Source of the DNA: Microlunatus kandeliicorticis
Lineage (GTDB): Bacteria; Actinomycetota; Actinomycetes; Propionibacteriales; Propionibacteriaceae
Assembly (NCBI RefSeq): GCF_014137855.1
Contig: NZ_JACGWT010000002.1
Location: 851,033 to 915,032, forward strand
Direction: 5' to 3'
DNA: 64,000 nt
Part shown: positions 16,935 to 26,071 of the stretch, piece by piece
How the letters are laid out: each line of letters opens with the position of its first letter
Position numbering within the stretch: the first letter of the stretch is position 1
Position numbers and translations under genes: made by a program
The notes under the pieces: generated by a model
What the model saw: the letters and a program-made list of their open reading frames with translations, nothing else
Told to the model about the DNA's origin: nothing
Database searches by the model: none

Positions 16935-17894
16935 ATGACGCGTCGCCTGTTGCTCAGCCTGCTGTCCGTGCTGTCCGTGCTCGCACTGGTGGTGGGCGGC
17001 GTCGCGCCGGCCGCCGCCCGTCCCGGGCCGGGCGGCCCGAAGCCGGGCCACCTGCTCCGGGCCCACGACCGGGTGGTCGCCTACTACCAGACCATCTACA
17101 CCACCGACGCCGACGGCACGAAGCACTACGTCGATCCGAGGCCGCTGGCCAAGGTCGCCACCGACGTCAACGTCGGTGCCGTCCACCTCAACGACGACCG
17201 CAGTCTGCACCTCAACGACGACCCGCCGAACGACCCGTCGTTCGACCGGATGTGGGCCGACCTGCACGCGATGCAGCGCCGCGGCGTCAGGGTCAACGCG
17301 TTCGTCGGCGGCGCGGCCCAGGGCAGCTACCGCAACCTGGCGGAGCACTTCGACGTCTACTACCCGATCCTCCGGGACTTCCTGCGGACCTACCGGCTCG
17401 ACGGCGTCGACCTCGACATCGAGGAGCCGTTCAGCCTCGACGACACCGTGCACCTGGTCCGCGCGCTGCGGCACGACTTCGGCCCGCGGTTCGTCATCAC
17501 GCTGACCCCGGTGGCCGCCGACCTGGCCGGTCTGACCGACTTCTCCGGCGGCTTCTCCTACGCCGAGCTCGAGCGCCGGGCCGGTCGCGACATCAACTGG
17601 TACAACGCGCAGTTCTACTGCGGGTGGGGCGACCTGCGCACCACCGACATGTACGACAAGGTGCTGGCCAACGGGTTCGCGCCGTCCCGGTTCGTCGCCG
17701 GCACGGTGACCAACCCGGCCAACTGCGGCGGCTACGTCGAGCCCGCCACCCTGGCCTCGGTGCTGCACACCCTGACCCACGAGCACCCGGACTTCGGTGG
17801 GGTGGCCGGCTGGGAGTACTTCAACGCCCTCGGTCCGGGCGACACGGGTCCGGCCGGGTGGTACGGAGCGGTGCGCCGCGACCTCCGTCCGTAG
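16935..17894 (+). CDS. Secreted GH18-type glycoside hydrolase
   Basis: A 319-residue protein with a Sec signal peptide: basic MTRR, a long hydrophobic run and APAAA before the mature part. DGVDLDIEE at residues 156-164 is the GH18 catalytic motif DGxDxDxE, with Glu163 as proton donor. YNAQFYCGWGD is the Tyr segment that stabilises the reaction intermediate. Such short GH18 proteins are chitinases or endo-beta-N-acetylglucosaminidases that act outside the cell; which one cannot be told. AGGGAGG precedes the ATG. The stop is 30 bases before mraY. Confidence 0.85.
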   Translation: MTRRLLLSLLSVLSVLALVVGGVAPAAARPGPGGPKPGHLLRAHDRVVAYYQTIYTTDADGTKHYVDPRPLAKVATDVNVGAVHLNDDRSLHLNDDPPNDPSFDRMWADLHAMQRRGVRVNAFVGGAAQGSYRNLAEHFDVYYPILRDFLRTYRLDGVDLDIEEPFSLDDTVHLVRALRHDFGPRFVITLTPVAADLAGLTDFSGGFSYAELERRAGRDINWYNAQFYCGWGDLRTTDMYDKVLANGFAPSRFVAGTVTNPANCGGYVEPATLASVLHTLTHEHPDFGGVAGWEYFNALGPGDTGPAGWYGAVRRDLRP

Positions 17895-17924
17895 AGTGTG
17901 GCGGGTGCCTCCGGAGTCGCCCGC

Positions 17925-19028
17925 ATGATCGCGATCCTGGTGGCCGCCGCGACCGCCCTGCTCTTCACGCTCTTTCTCACCCCGCTGTTCGTCCGGCTGT
18001 TCCAACGGCTCGGCTGGGGGCAGCGGATCCGGGTCGACGGCCCGACCAGTCACCACACCAAGGCAGGCACCCCGACCAAGGGCGGGATCGTCTTCCTCAG
18101 CGGGGCGGTCGTCGGCTACTTCGCCGCCCACCTGTTCGTGCCCAACACGGCGATCACCGCCAGCGGTCTGCTCGCGCTGTTCCTCACCCTGGGGCTGGCC
18201 CTGGTCGGCTTTCTCGACGACTACACCAAGACCCGGCGCGACCGCAGCCTCGGGCTGACCGGCTGGCAGAAGATCGGCGGGCAGGTGGTGGTGGCCAGCG
18301 TGTTCGCCGTGCTGGCCCGGATGTTCCCCGAGGGCGGCACCGGGATCCGCCCGGCCAGCACCGCGGTCTCGGTGGTCGGCGACGTGCCGTGGCTCGACTT
18401 CGCGCTGCTCGGACCGGTGGTCGGGCTGGTCGGCTACGTGCTCTGGGTCAACCTGCTCTCGGTGGCCGCCTCGAACGCGGTCAACGTCACCGACGGGCTC
18501 GACGGCCTCGCCGCCGGGGCCAGCATCATCGCGCTGTCGGTCTACGTGCTGATCACCCTCGGCGAGTTCCGGCGCAGCTGCGCGGTGGTCAGCGCGGCCG
18601 ACGCCAGCGCGGGCCGGTGCTACGGCGCCCGGGACCCGCTCGACCTGGCGATCTTCGCCGCGGCGCTGGCCCTCGCGCTGGCCGGCTACCTGTGGTGGTC
18701 GGCGCCGCCGGCCCGGATCTTCATGGGCGACGTCGGCTCGCTCGGGCTGGGCGGGGCGCTGGCCGCGCTGGCCATCCTCAGCCGCACCGAGCTGCTGCTG
18801 GTGGTGATCGGCGGGCTGTTCTGCGCCACCACCGGCTCGGTGATCATCCAGCGCGCCTACTTCAAGATCACCGGCGGCAAGCGGATCTTCCGGATGAGCC
18901 CGCTGCACCACCACTTCGAGCTGCTCGGCTGGCCCGAGCCGTTGATCACCATCCGGTTCTGGCTGATCGGCGGCATCTGCGGGGTGGCCGGACTGCTGCT
19001 CTTCTACCTCGGCCGGGTGCTCACCTGA
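17925..19028 (+). CDS. mraY: Phospho-N-acetylmuramoyl-pentapeptide transferase
   Basis: MraY moves phospho-MurNAc-pentapeptide from UDP to undecaprenyl phosphate, the first membrane step of peptidoglycan synthesis. The 367-residue protein has about ten helices and all signature loops: KAGTPTKGGIVF, FLDDYTKTRRD, NVTDGLDGLA, FMGDVGSLGLGG and LHHHFELLGWPE. A CCGGAG site precedes the ATG. The gene is not among division and wall genes: its neighbours are a secreted GH18 and a convergent GH38. It is either a displaced sole copy or a second copy; the sequence alone cannot decide. Confidence 0.93.
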   Translation: MIAILVAAATALLFTLFLTPLFVRLFQRLGWGQRIRVDGPTSHHTKAGTPTKGGIVFLSGAVVGYFAAHLFVPNTAITASGLLALFLTLGLALVGFLDDYTKTRRDRSLGLTGWQKIGGQVVVASVFAVLARMFPEGGTGIRPASTAVSVVGDVPWLDFALLGPVVGLVGYVLWVNLLSVAASNAVNVTDGLDGLAAGASIIALSVYVLITLGEFRRSCAVVSAADASAGRCYGARDPLDLAIFAAALALALAGYLWWSAPPARIFMGDVGSLGLGGALAALAILSRTELLLVVIGGLFCATTGSVIIQRAYFKITGGKRIFRMSPLHHHFELLGWPEPLITIRFWLIGGICGVAGLLLFYLGRVLT

Positions 19029-19046
19029 CCGCTGCGGCGCACGCCG

Positions 19047-22000
19047 TCAGCCCAGGGTGAGCAGCACCGCCGCCGTGCCCGCCCCGGGGACGTCGACGCG
19101 CACCCGGCCGTCGGTGACCGGCAGCGGCTCGCCGGGATCGCCCAGATAGCTCGCCGTCGACGCGGTGACCACTCCCGGCGGCAGCCGGAGCGTGGTGCGG
19201 ACGCCGGCCGGGTCGAGACCGACCAGCCGGACGACCAGCGCGTCGGTGCCCTCGCTCCGCAGCCCGACCAGCCGGACCCGCGGGTCCTCGACCGCGAGCA
19301 GCGACGCGCTGGCCGGTGCTTCGAGGCCGGAGGTGCCGGCGTCACCCTGGAGACCGGGGCCGACCAGCACCGTCCGGAACGGCTGCACCAGCGGTGCCGC
19401 GGTCTCGGCCGCGATCACCGCCGCGTCCCCGGTGCCGACGCCGACCGCGTAGCGGAGCTCGGCGTCGAAGGCCTGCTCGACCGGGAAGTTGGTGTCCCAG
19501 ACGTTGTTGTGGACCCAGGAGTAGACCGTCCCCGGCTCGACCTGACCCATGGTGTTGGGGAACGGCAGGTAGGGCAGCGCGATGGTGCCGAGCTCGACCA
19601 GCGGGACGTCGCCGCTGGCCCAGCCGATCCCGGTCGCGCCGTCCTGGAGCGCCACCCAGGAGCGGATCGTGTGGAGGTAGGTCGCCCCGCCGGGGACCCG
19701 GTCGGCGCCCGGCCCGGCGAGCCCGCCCGCCACTTCCGCGACCACCCGGGGCTCGGCCGCGGCGAACCCGAAGGCGAAGAACGCGCTCTCCTTGTCCCAG
19801 GTACTTTTCTTGCGAAGCCGGTTGACGATCTCGAGCCGACCGTCGCCGTGCCGCAGCCGGTAGGTGGTGCGGAGAAGCTCGGCGCCCGGCGCGCTGCGCT
19901 CGACCACGACCCGCGCCTCGACCCCGTCGTCGACCGCCTCGAGCACCGCGGCGGCGCCGTTGAGCGCCCGCGAGCTGAGCAGGGCGAGGTTGCCCTGGTC
20001 GGCGAACTTGGAGGTGTTGTGGTTCGAACGGCCGACGGTGGCGTACCGGTCGTAGACGTAGCCGTTGAACCCGACGGCTGCCTCGGGATCGACCAGCTCG
20101 CGGCCGGTGGCACGGTCGACGATCGAGGCGACGGTGCCGCGGAGGTGGTCGAACCGGGCCGTCAGCCGGTCGTTCTCCAGCACGGTCGGGTCGGGCAGCG
20201 GTCGCACCGACGGCGTCGTCCCGTCGGGGTCGACGGTCAGGTCGACCCGGACGTGCCCGACCGGCGGGACGTCGCGCAGCACGAACCGCAGGTAGCGGCC
20301 GAGACCGCGGCTGCCGGCCGGCTCCTCGCGTTCCGCGTGCGCCAGCCGGGTGCCGTCGCGGCCGTCGGTGAGCACCAGGGCCGTCCCGAGCGGGACCAGA
20401 CCGGCCGGGACGAACACCTCGACGGGGTCGGTCCGCGGCTGCCCGGCGGTGTTGACCACGTAGACCGAGGCGTCGGCGCCGGGCCCGGTGGTGACCAGGT
20501 CGCCGAAGCCGGCGGTGGCGCGGTGCAGCCCCTGCTCGGCCTCGTCGAGCGCGGCGTAGGCGCGAGCCACCTTCCACGCCCACTGGTGGGTGCCCGAGGA
20601 CGAACCCTGCTCGGCGTACTCCCAGGAGTCCGAGGCGCCCCAGGTGTGCTCGTCCCACAGCGCCAGCTGGGCGTAGCCCTCGTCGGCACCCTGCGGGTCG
20701 TCCACGCTGTGGACGGCGCTGTCGTCGGCGGGCGTCGCACTCTTGACGCCGAGCAGCCCGACGGCGGCGTCGAGGGTCTGCGCGTCGGCCAGCGTCCACT
20801 GCGCCCGCCGGCCGACCGCCACCGGCGCGACCGCGGACCCGACGCCGTGGGCCCACCAATCGTTCCAGTCGCCGGTGAACGTCTCCAGCCGGTCGCCGAT
20901 CCGGGCGGTGACCGCGTCGAGGAAGTCCTCGTTGGTCGAGACCCGCAGCCGCGGGTAGGCCCAGCGGGCGTTCCAGGCGGCCACCACGTCGCTGATCGTC
21001 CGGCTCGGCGGGGCGTTGTCCGACCAGCGGCCGTGCACCCGCAGGTGCAGCAGGTCCCACGGGTACGGCGTCCGGGCCAGCTGGGCCTCGCTCCCGGTCA
21101 GCCAGCCGAACACACTGCCCGGCGGCAGCGGGTAGGGGTGCTTGCCGAGCGAGGACAGGTAGGCCGGGAACAGCTCCTCGGTCACCGGGTAGTCCTCGTG
21201 GAACCCGTTGATCGGGCCCTCCATGTAGGCCATCCCGTGCGGCGAGTCGGTCCGCCAGACGGTCAGCTCGTGGCCGGCCGGGCCGCGCCAGCGGAACAGC
21301 CGCGGCAGGTCGAGCCCGCCGGTGGCGTCCGGGTCGGACCGGCCCGCCCAGTTGTGGGCCACGCTGAGGAACTCGACGCCGAGCTGGCCGAGCGCGTCGG
21401 GCAACCCGGTGACCGAGCCGGGGACGTCTGTCTGCATCGCGGTCCGGAACCGCAGCCCGTGCGCGTCACGCAGCCGGCGGGCCGGGCGCAGCAGCTCGTG
21501 CAGCTCGTCGGTGCTGCACATCTCGGTGTGCAGGTTGAACGGCATCGCCGACAGCGACAGCCGGCCGCCCCGGACCAGGTCGAGCAGCTGGTCGCGGCGG
21601 CGCGGGGTGCGCCGGTCGAGCCAGTCGGTGACCGAGAAGAGCGCCTCCTCGTTCCACCGGAAGCGGGCGTCGTCGTCGAGGTCGTCGGTCCGGGCGGCCA
21701 GCTCGACGACGCTGTCCAGATAGCCGAGGTGCTGGGTGCGGACGACGTGCTGCGGGTCGGTGTAGCCGATGTCGAGGTGCGAGTGGTGGATCAGGTGCAC
21801 CTCCCAGTGCCGCTGCGGCGACACCGTGAGCGCGGCCTCCACCCCGAGCTCGGGCAGCCGCACCCGGAGCGCGGTCGGGGCGTCGACCTCGGGGATGGCG
21901 AACCGCAGCGCGTGCGCGCCGGCGTCCAGCCGGTCGACCGCGACCGGGGCCCCGGCGAGCTCGAGCTCGACCGGCTGGTCGGGCCGCAGCGCGTGCCGGT

Positions 22001-22190
22001 CGAGGGACTGCACCCGGACGGTCTGCCGCAGCCGGCCGTCGTCGGCCCGGACGATCAGCGGCTCGGCCAGCACCCCGAGCGGTCCGAGCGGGGACGCGAC
22101 GACCACGTCCATCGCGTACTCGAGCAGGGCCCGGCGCTGCAGTCCCGGGTCCCAGACCGGGCTCGGCGCCATGAACGCGTGACTGGCCAC
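19047..22190 (-). CDS. Alpha-mannosidase-like glycoside hydrolase, GH38
   Basis: The 1047-residue protein has HHSHLDIGYTD near residue 136, matching the zinc-binding HxD of GH38, and AMQTDVPGSVTGLPD near residue 251, whose Asp255 stands where the GH38 nucleophile is found. The long C-terminal half is the beta-sandwich region of the family. No signal peptide is visible, so it is probably cytoplasmic and trims imported mannosides. The start is GTG 22190 with GGAGG seven bases before it. It is convergent with mraY. Sequence is not close to the well-known eukaryotic enzymes, so the exact specificity is uncertain. Confidence 0.82.
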   Translation of the reverse strand: MASHAFMAPSPVWDPGLQRRALLEYAMDVVVASPLGPLGVLAEPLIVRADDGRLRQTVRVQSLDRHALRPDQPVELELAGAPVAVDRLDAGAHALRFAIPEVDAPTALRVRLPELGVEAALTVSPQRHWEVHLIHHSHLDIGYTDPQHVVRTQHLGYLDSVVELAARTDDLDDDARFRWNEEALFSVTDWLDRRTPRRRDQLLDLVRGGRLSLSAMPFNLHTEMCSTDELHELLRPARRLRDAHGLRFRTAMQTDVPGSVTGLPDALGQLGVEFLSVAHNWAGRSDPDATGGLDLPRLFRWRGPAGHELTVWRTDSPHGMAYMEGPINGFHEDYPVTEELFPAYLSSLGKHPYPLPPGSVFGWLTGSEAQLARTPYPWDLLHLRVHGRWSDNAPPSRTISDVVAAWNARWAYPRLRVSTNEDFLDAVTARIGDRLETFTGDWNDWWAHGVGSAVAPVAVGRRAQWTLADAQTLDAAVGLLGVKSATPADDSAVHSVDDPQGADEGYAQLALWDEHTWGASDSWEYAEQGSSSGTHQWAWKVARAYAALDEAEQGLHRATAGFGDLVTTGPGADASVYVVNTAGQPRTDPVEVFVPAGLVPLGTALVLTDGRDGTRLAHAEREEPAGSRGLGRYLRFVLRDVPPVGHVRVDLTVDPDGTTPSVRPLPDPTVLENDRLTARFDHLRGTVASIVDRATGRELVDPEAAVGFNGYVYDRYATVGRSNHNTSKFADQGNLALLSSRALNGAAAVLEAVDDGVEARVVVERSAPGAELLRTTYRLRHGDGRLEIVNRLRKKSTWDKESAFFAFGFAAAEPRVVAEVAGGLAGPGADRVPGGATYLHTIRSWVALQDGATGIGWASGDVPLVELGTIALPYLPFPNTMGQVEPGTVYSWVHNNVWDTNFPVEQAFDAELRYAVGVGTGDAAVIAAETAAPLVQPFRTVLVGPGLQGDAGTSGLEAPASASLLAVEDPRVRLVGLRSEGTDALVVRLVGLDPAGVRTTLRLPPGVVTASTASYLGDPGEPLPVTDGRVRVDVPGAGTAAVLLTLG

Positions 22191-22280
22191 GAGGTTCCTC
22201 CGTCGGACTCGTCGGTGAGGTCAGCGGATCTGCGTGCGGGAGCGGTCCGATCGTGCCCGACCGGGCCGCCCGGCTCCCAG

Positions 22281-22305
22281 CCGGCGTCCGCGACCCGGAC
22301 GCCGG
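22281..22305 (-). terminator. GC-rich hairpin behind the Gfo/Idh gene
   Basis: CCGGCGTCC at 22281-22289 pairs perfectly with GGACGCCGG at 22297-22305 around a seven-base loop, 21 bases behind the Gfo/Idh stop (minus strand). There is no T run, which is usual for high-GC actinobacterial terminators. Confidence 0.4.
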
Positions 22306-22325
22306 GCCACCGGAGCCCGGGAGCC

Positions 22326-23435
22326 TCAGCCCTGACCGGGCAGGTCGCTCAGCGGGACGGCGGGCGGACGCTCGGTGGTGGTGTCGACGGTGATCGTCCG
22401 GCCCTCGTCGGCCGAGCGGAGCAGCGACTCCATCACGTCGAGCACGTGCAGGGCGAGCGCGCCCCCGGCCCGCGGTTCCTCGGGATCCGGGGTCGCGGCC
22501 AGATCGGCGATCCCGTAGCCGCGACCGGAGTCGCGGTAACCGGCGCTGACCGGCAGCTCCTGCCAGCCGTCGCCGCCCAGCGGGAACAGCGAGGTGGTGC
22601 CGTCGAACCGGTTGGGGTCGGGCACGGCCAGCGAGCCGGCGGTGCCGTGGACCTCGATCGGCGCGGTCTGGGTGGTGGCGACCGCGTCGAAGCTCATGAT
22701 CAGGGTGGAGAGCGCGCCGCTGGTGTGCTCGAGCACGCCGGTGACGTGGGTGTCGACGGTGACCCCGATCGTCTCGCCCTCCCGGGCACCGCTCCCGATG
22801 GTCCGCTCGTCCCGGGCCCGCGAGCTGCGGCCGGTGACCGAGCGGACCGGGCCGAGCAGGGTGACCAGTGCGGTGACGTAGTACGGCCCCATGTCGAGCA
22901 GCGGGCCGCCGCCCGGCTGGTAGTAGAAGTCGGGGTTCGGGTGCCAGCGCTCGTGACCGGGGGTGAGCATCACCGCGGTCGCCGCCACCGGCGTCCCGAT
23001 CAGTCCGTCGTCGACCGCGCGGCGCGCGGTCTGGATGCCGGTGCCGAGCACGGTGTCGGGGGCGCAGCCGACCCGGACGCCGGCGTCGGCCGCGGCGGCC
23101 ATCACCCGCTGGGCGTCCGCGGTGGTCGCGGCCAGCGGCTTCTCGCCGTAGACCGCCTTGCCGGCGGCGATGGCGTCCAGCGCGATCTGCGCGTGCGCGG
23201 CCGGGATGGTCAGGTTGAGCACCAGGTCGACGTCGTCGGCGGCCAGCAGCTCCTCGACCCCGAGGGCGCGGACGCCGTCGCGGTCGGCGGCCACCGCGGC
23301 CGCCCGGTCGGCGTCGAGGTCGGCGACCGCGACCAGGGTGACGTCGGAGCCCAGCGAGGCCAACCGGTCGAAGCTGGCCAGGTACTGGCCGGAGATCGCG
23401 CCGCAGCCGATCATCCCGACCCGCAACGCGGTCAC
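22326..23435 (-). CDS. Gfo/Idh/MocA-family oxidoreductase
   Basis: The 369-residue protein has an N-terminal Rossmann motif GMIGCGAISGQY, the family lysine in VYGEKPLAAT near residue 95, and DMGPYYVTALVTLLGP in the C-terminal substrate domain. It should oxidise or reduce a sugar or cyclitol with NAD(P). I start it at GTG 23435, which overlaps the ThuA gene's stop by four bases; the longer open frame upstream has no family resemblance. Gfo/Idh plus ThuA pairs are common in sugar catabolic operons and probably act on one substrate. Confidence 0.9.
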   Translation of the reverse strand: MTALRVGMIGCGAISGQYLASFDRLASLGSDVTLVAVADLDADRAAAVAADRDGVRALGVEELLAADDVDLVLNLTIPAAHAQIALDAIAAGKAVYGEKPLAATTADAQRVMAAAADAGVRVGCAPDTVLGTGIQTARRAVDDGLIGTPVAATAVMLTPGHERWHPNPDFYYQPGGGPLLDMGPYYVTALVTLLGPVRSVTGRSSRARDERTIGSGAREGETIGVTVDTHVTGVLEHTSGALSTLIMSFDAVATTQTAPIEVHGTAGSLAVPDPNRFDGTTSLFPLGGDGWQELPVSAGYRDSGRGYGIADLAATPDPEEPRAGGALALHVLDVMESLLRSADEGRTITVDTTTERPPAVPLSDLPGQG

Positions 23436-24145
23436 CGGCTGGCCCACAGGATGCCGCGCTCGACGATGGTGCGCACCGACGGGTCCTCCAGCACGTCGAG
23501 GCTGTGGCCGGGGGTGACGACGAAGATCCGGCCCTCGCCCCACTGCCGGGTCCACACTGCCGGCGAGGTCACCGGCCGGTGCCACGGGTCGAACGACCGG
23601 GCGTCGAGGGTAGTGGTGGCCAGCACGTCGTTGAGGTCGTCGCTGAGCACCCAGTACTGCTCGGTGACCAGGTCGAAGTCACCGATCCCGGCCATGATCG
23701 GGTGCTCGCGCTGCTCGGGCACCACGTTCACGGTGTAGGGCAGGAAGTTGTTCGACGCCTCCCCGGGGACGTGCTCGTCGGGGTGCTTGCCCGGGTGGCA
23801 GGCGAACTGCCCGCCGATGAGCTGGAGGTAGTCCGAGGAGTTCCGGTAGGAGTCGGCGATGCCGCCGTGCCAACCGGCCATCCCGGTGCCGGCCTCGATC
23901 GCCGACCGCAGCCCGGCCAGCTGGTCGGGCTCGATGGTGCTCATGGTCACGCACTGGACGATCACGTCGACGCCGTCCATCACCGACCGGTCGGCGTAGA
24001 CGGCCGGGGAGTCCTCCACCCGGACGTCGTAGCCCTGCTCGTCGAGGAACGGCCGGAACAGATCGGTCGCCTCGACGGGGGAGTGGCCCTCCCACCCGCC
24101 GCGGACGATCAGGGCCTGCTTTAGGGTCTGCGCTGACTCAGTCAT
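23432..24145 (-). CDS. ThuA-domain protein
   Basis: This 237-residue cytoplasmic protein matches the ThuA (trehalose utilisation) fold, a glutamine-amidotransferase-like alpha/beta domain: ALIVRGGWEGHSP at the start, MAGWHGGIADSYR near residue 90, GGQFACHPG near residue 112, and VWTRQWGEGRIFVV near residue 200. ThuA of rhizobia takes part in 3-keto-disaccharide metabolism; whether this relative does the same is inference. It is translationally coupled to the following Gfo/Idh oxidoreductase, which would suit a keto-sugar route. Confidence 0.88.
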   Translation of the reverse strand: MTESAQTLKQALIVRGGWEGHSPVEATDLFRPFLDEQGYDVRVEDSPAVYADRSVMDGVDVIVQCVTMSTIEPDQLAGLRSAIEAGTGMAGWHGGIADSYRNSSDYLQLIGGQFACHPGKHPDEHVPGEASNNFLPYTVNVVPEQREHPIMAGIGDFDLVTEQYWVLSDDLNDVLATTTLDARSFDPWHRPVTSPAVWTRQWGEGRIFVVTPGHSLDVLEDPSVRTIVERGILWASR

Positions 24146-24238
24146 CGGACCTATCTTGGCGCAGCCCTCCGACAGCGGGACGCGGACCCCGGGACCGACC
24201 GGTGCCGGCCGCGCGGAGAGCGCGGCAGCGGGGGTGGC

Positions 24239-24742
24239 TCAGGCCAGCAGGGTGGGCCGTTCGTGGTCGAGCAGCCAGCGCTTGGCGTCGATCCCGGCGG
24301 CGTAGCCGACCAGGCGGCCGTCGCCCCCGACCACCCGGTGGCAGGGCACCACGACCGCCAAAGGGTTGCGCCCGTTCGCGCGTCCGACCGCGCGGGCCAG
24401 CCCGACGTCGCCGAGCTCGCGGGCCAGCTGGCCGTAGCTGCGGGTCTCGCCGTGCGGGATCTGCGAGACCAGCCGCCAGACGCGCAGGGTGAAGGGGTCC
24501 GCCTCGAGCCGGACGGCCAGGTCGAACCCGGTCCTGCGGCCCGCGAACCAGTCGCCGAGCTGCCCGGCGGCCGCCTCGAGGCCGGCCGCGGTGCGCCGGC
24601 CGTGCGGGGCCGTGGCCGCCGGACGCCCGTCACCCGGCAGGAAGACCCCGGTCAGCCGTCCGTCGATCCCGGTCAGGGTGACCGGGCCGAGGGGCGACTC
24701 GATCACGGTGTGGGTGGTCGGGCCGGCGATCGCCGTGGTCAT
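24239..24742 (-). CDS. ogt: Methylated-DNA--[protein]-cysteine S-methyltransferase
   Basis: This 167-residue DNA repair protein removes alkyl groups from O6 of guanine onto its own cysteine, which is then spent. The active site VVPCHRVVG lies near residue 130, with the asparagine-containing GRANGRNPLA before it and the helix-turn-helix (SYGQLARELG) that flips the base. The N-terminal half is short and lacks the Ada regulatory domain, so it is of the Ogt type. It stands alone between the ThuA pair and the lactonase gene. Confidence 0.95.
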   Translation of the reverse strand: MTTAIAGPTTHTVIESPLGPVTLTGIDGRLTGVFLPGDGRPAATAPHGRRTAAGLEAAAGQLGDWFAGRRTGFDLAVRLEADPFTLRVWRLVSQIPHGETRSYGQLARELGDVGLARAVGRANGRNPLAVVVPCHRVVGGDGRLVGYAAGIDAKRWLLDHERPTLLA

Positions 24743-24805
24743 GTCCGGTAGACGTCGGGCAGGCCCGGGTCGTGAGGTGGCTGCGCAGGTCGACGGACGA
24801 GGAGC

Positions 24806-25753
24806 TCAGGGCGTCTGGGCGCCGAGCGCCTCGACGTGGACGCTGTAGAGCGAACGGCTGGCGGTCATGAACAGTCGGTTCTTCTTGATCCCGCCGAAGG
24901 TCAGGTTGGCGCAGGCCTCGGGCAGCAGGATCCGGCCGAGCAGGGTGGCGTCGGGGGCGTAGCAGTGCACGCCGTCCCAGCCGGCGCCGCCGCCGAAGGC
25001 CGCCGCCCAAAGGTTCCCGGCGCGGTCGCAGCGGATGCCGTCGGAGTTGCCCGGCTTCATGTCGACGAAGACCCGACCGTTCGCCGTCGCGGTGCCGCCC
25101 TCGGTGACGTCGTAGACCCGGATGGTGTCGACGTCGACCACGTAGACCAGCGTCTCGTCGGGGGAGAAGCAGAGGCCGTTGGGCCGGTCCATGTCGGTGA
25201 TCACCGGCACCCCCACGCCGGTCTCCGCGTCGACCCGGTAGACGTTGCGGGGCAGCTCGGCCTCGGCCTTGTCGCCCTCGTAGTGACCGAGGATCCCGTA
25301 GCCGGGGTCGGTGAACCAGACCGAGCCGTCGGAGTGCACGGCCACGTCGTTGGGCGCGTTGAGCGGGTGCCCGTCGTAGCGGTCCATGATCACGCTGACG
25401 GTGCCGTCGTGCTCGGTGCGGGTGACCCGTCGGGTGCGGTGCTCGCACCCCACCAGACGGCCCTGCCGGTCGCGGGTGTGGCCGTTGGCGTTCTCCGACG
25501 GCTGGCGGTAGACGCTGACCTCCCCGGTCTCCTCGCTCCAGCGCAGGATCCGGTTGTTGGGGATGTCGGAGAACAGCAGATAGCGGCCGTCCCCGAACCA
25601 GACCGGACCCTCGAGCCAGCGGCCGCCGGTCCACAGCCGCTCGACCGTGTCGTTCCAGACGGTGAGCGAGGAGAATCGGTCGTCGACGACGTCGTAGGCC
25701 GGGTCCGGGTAGCGGATGATGCTGCGGTCGCGGTCCCAGACGTCGTCGCTCAT
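24806..25753 (-). CDS. SMP-30/gluconolactonase family protein
   Basis: The 315-residue six-bladed beta-propeller has GPVWFGDGRYLLFSDIPNNR near residue 50, NAPNDVAVHSDGSVWFTDPGYG near residues 130-150 and DRPNGLCFSPDE near residue 195, where the metal-binding Glu, Asn and Asp of the family lie. It should hydrolyse a sugar lactone such as gluconolactone, in the cytoplasm since no signal is visible. A TACGAT hexamer ends seven bases before the ATG. The gluconokinase gene 3 kb away could use the acid formed, but they are not in one operon. Confidence 0.9.
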   Translation of the reverse strand: MSDDVWDRDRSIIRYPDPAYDVVDDRFSSLTVWNDTVERLWTGGRWLEGPVWFGDGRYLLFSDIPNNRILRWSEETGEVSVYRQPSENANGHTRDRQGRLVGCEHRTRRVTRTEHDGTVSVIMDRYDGHPLNAPNDVAVHSDGSVWFTDPGYGILGHYEGDKAEAELPRNVYRVDAETGVGVPVITDMDRPNGLCFSPDETLVYVVDVDTIRVYDVTEGGTATANGRVFVDMKPGNSDGIRCDRAGNLWAAAFGGGAGWDGVHCYAPDATLLGRILLPEACANLTFGGIKKNRLFMTASRSLYSVHVEALGAQTP

Positions 25754-25760
25754 GGCGCCG

Positions 25761-25766
25761 ATCGTA
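25761..25766 (-). promoter_or_regulatory. -10 hexamer TACGAT of the lactonase gene
   Basis: On the minus strand TACGAT is followed by seven bases and the ATG at 25753, consistent with a leaderless transcript. Confidence 0.5.
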
Positions 25767-25827
25767 GGGGCTGCGCTTCGACAGCATCCGCACAGGCGCG
25801 ACGGGCTCCCTGCACAGCCGGCGCCCG

Positions 25828-25833
25828 CAGGAT
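25828..25833 (+). promoter_or_regulatory. -10 hexamer CAGGAT of the small unknown gene
   Basis: CAGGAT ends exactly six bases before the ATG at 25840, the same spacing as other leaderless candidates here. It is divergent from the lactonase promoter at 25761-25766. Confidence 0.45.
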
Positions 25834-25839
25834 CGGGTC

Positions 25840-26040
25840 ATGCGAACCGACGGCGACCGCTTCGACGACGACCTCTTCGGCCCCGGTGCCGGCGCGGCCC
25901 GGCGTCGACGACGGGCCGCCGCCGCGCAGGCCGCGGCCAGCGTCGGGGGACTGGCCAGCCTGAGCGCCGTGCTGCTGGGGATCCCGGAGCTGACCAGCCA
26001 GGCGCACGCCGTCCGGGTCGGTGCCGCGCTCGACCGGTGA
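25840..26040 (+). CDS. Small unknown protein, 66 residues
   Basis: I do not recognise this protein. It starts acidic (RTDGDRFDDDLFG), has a strongly basic patch of five arginines near residue 22, then a weakly hydrophobic stretch of about 25 residues (AASVGGLASLSAVLLGIPEL). It could be a small membrane-associated or nucleic-acid-binding protein. Support for its being real: G/C at third positions as in neighbours, and a promoter hexamer at exact leaderless distance from its ATG. The next gene starts within or just after its end, so they probably form a pair. Confidence 0.5.
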   Translation: MRTDGDRFDDDLFGPGAGAARRRRRAAAAQAAASVGGLASLSAVLLGIPELTSQAHAVRVGAALDR

Positions 26041-26071
26041 GCCGGGCCGCCGTCCCGGCCGCTCCGACGGT

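Noticed and set aside
19509..23738. Open frame of 1409 codons on the plus strand across the GH38 and Gfo/Idh genes
   Set aside because: It crosses several well-supported minus-strand genes and has no recognisable fold; typical antisense frame in high-GC DNA.
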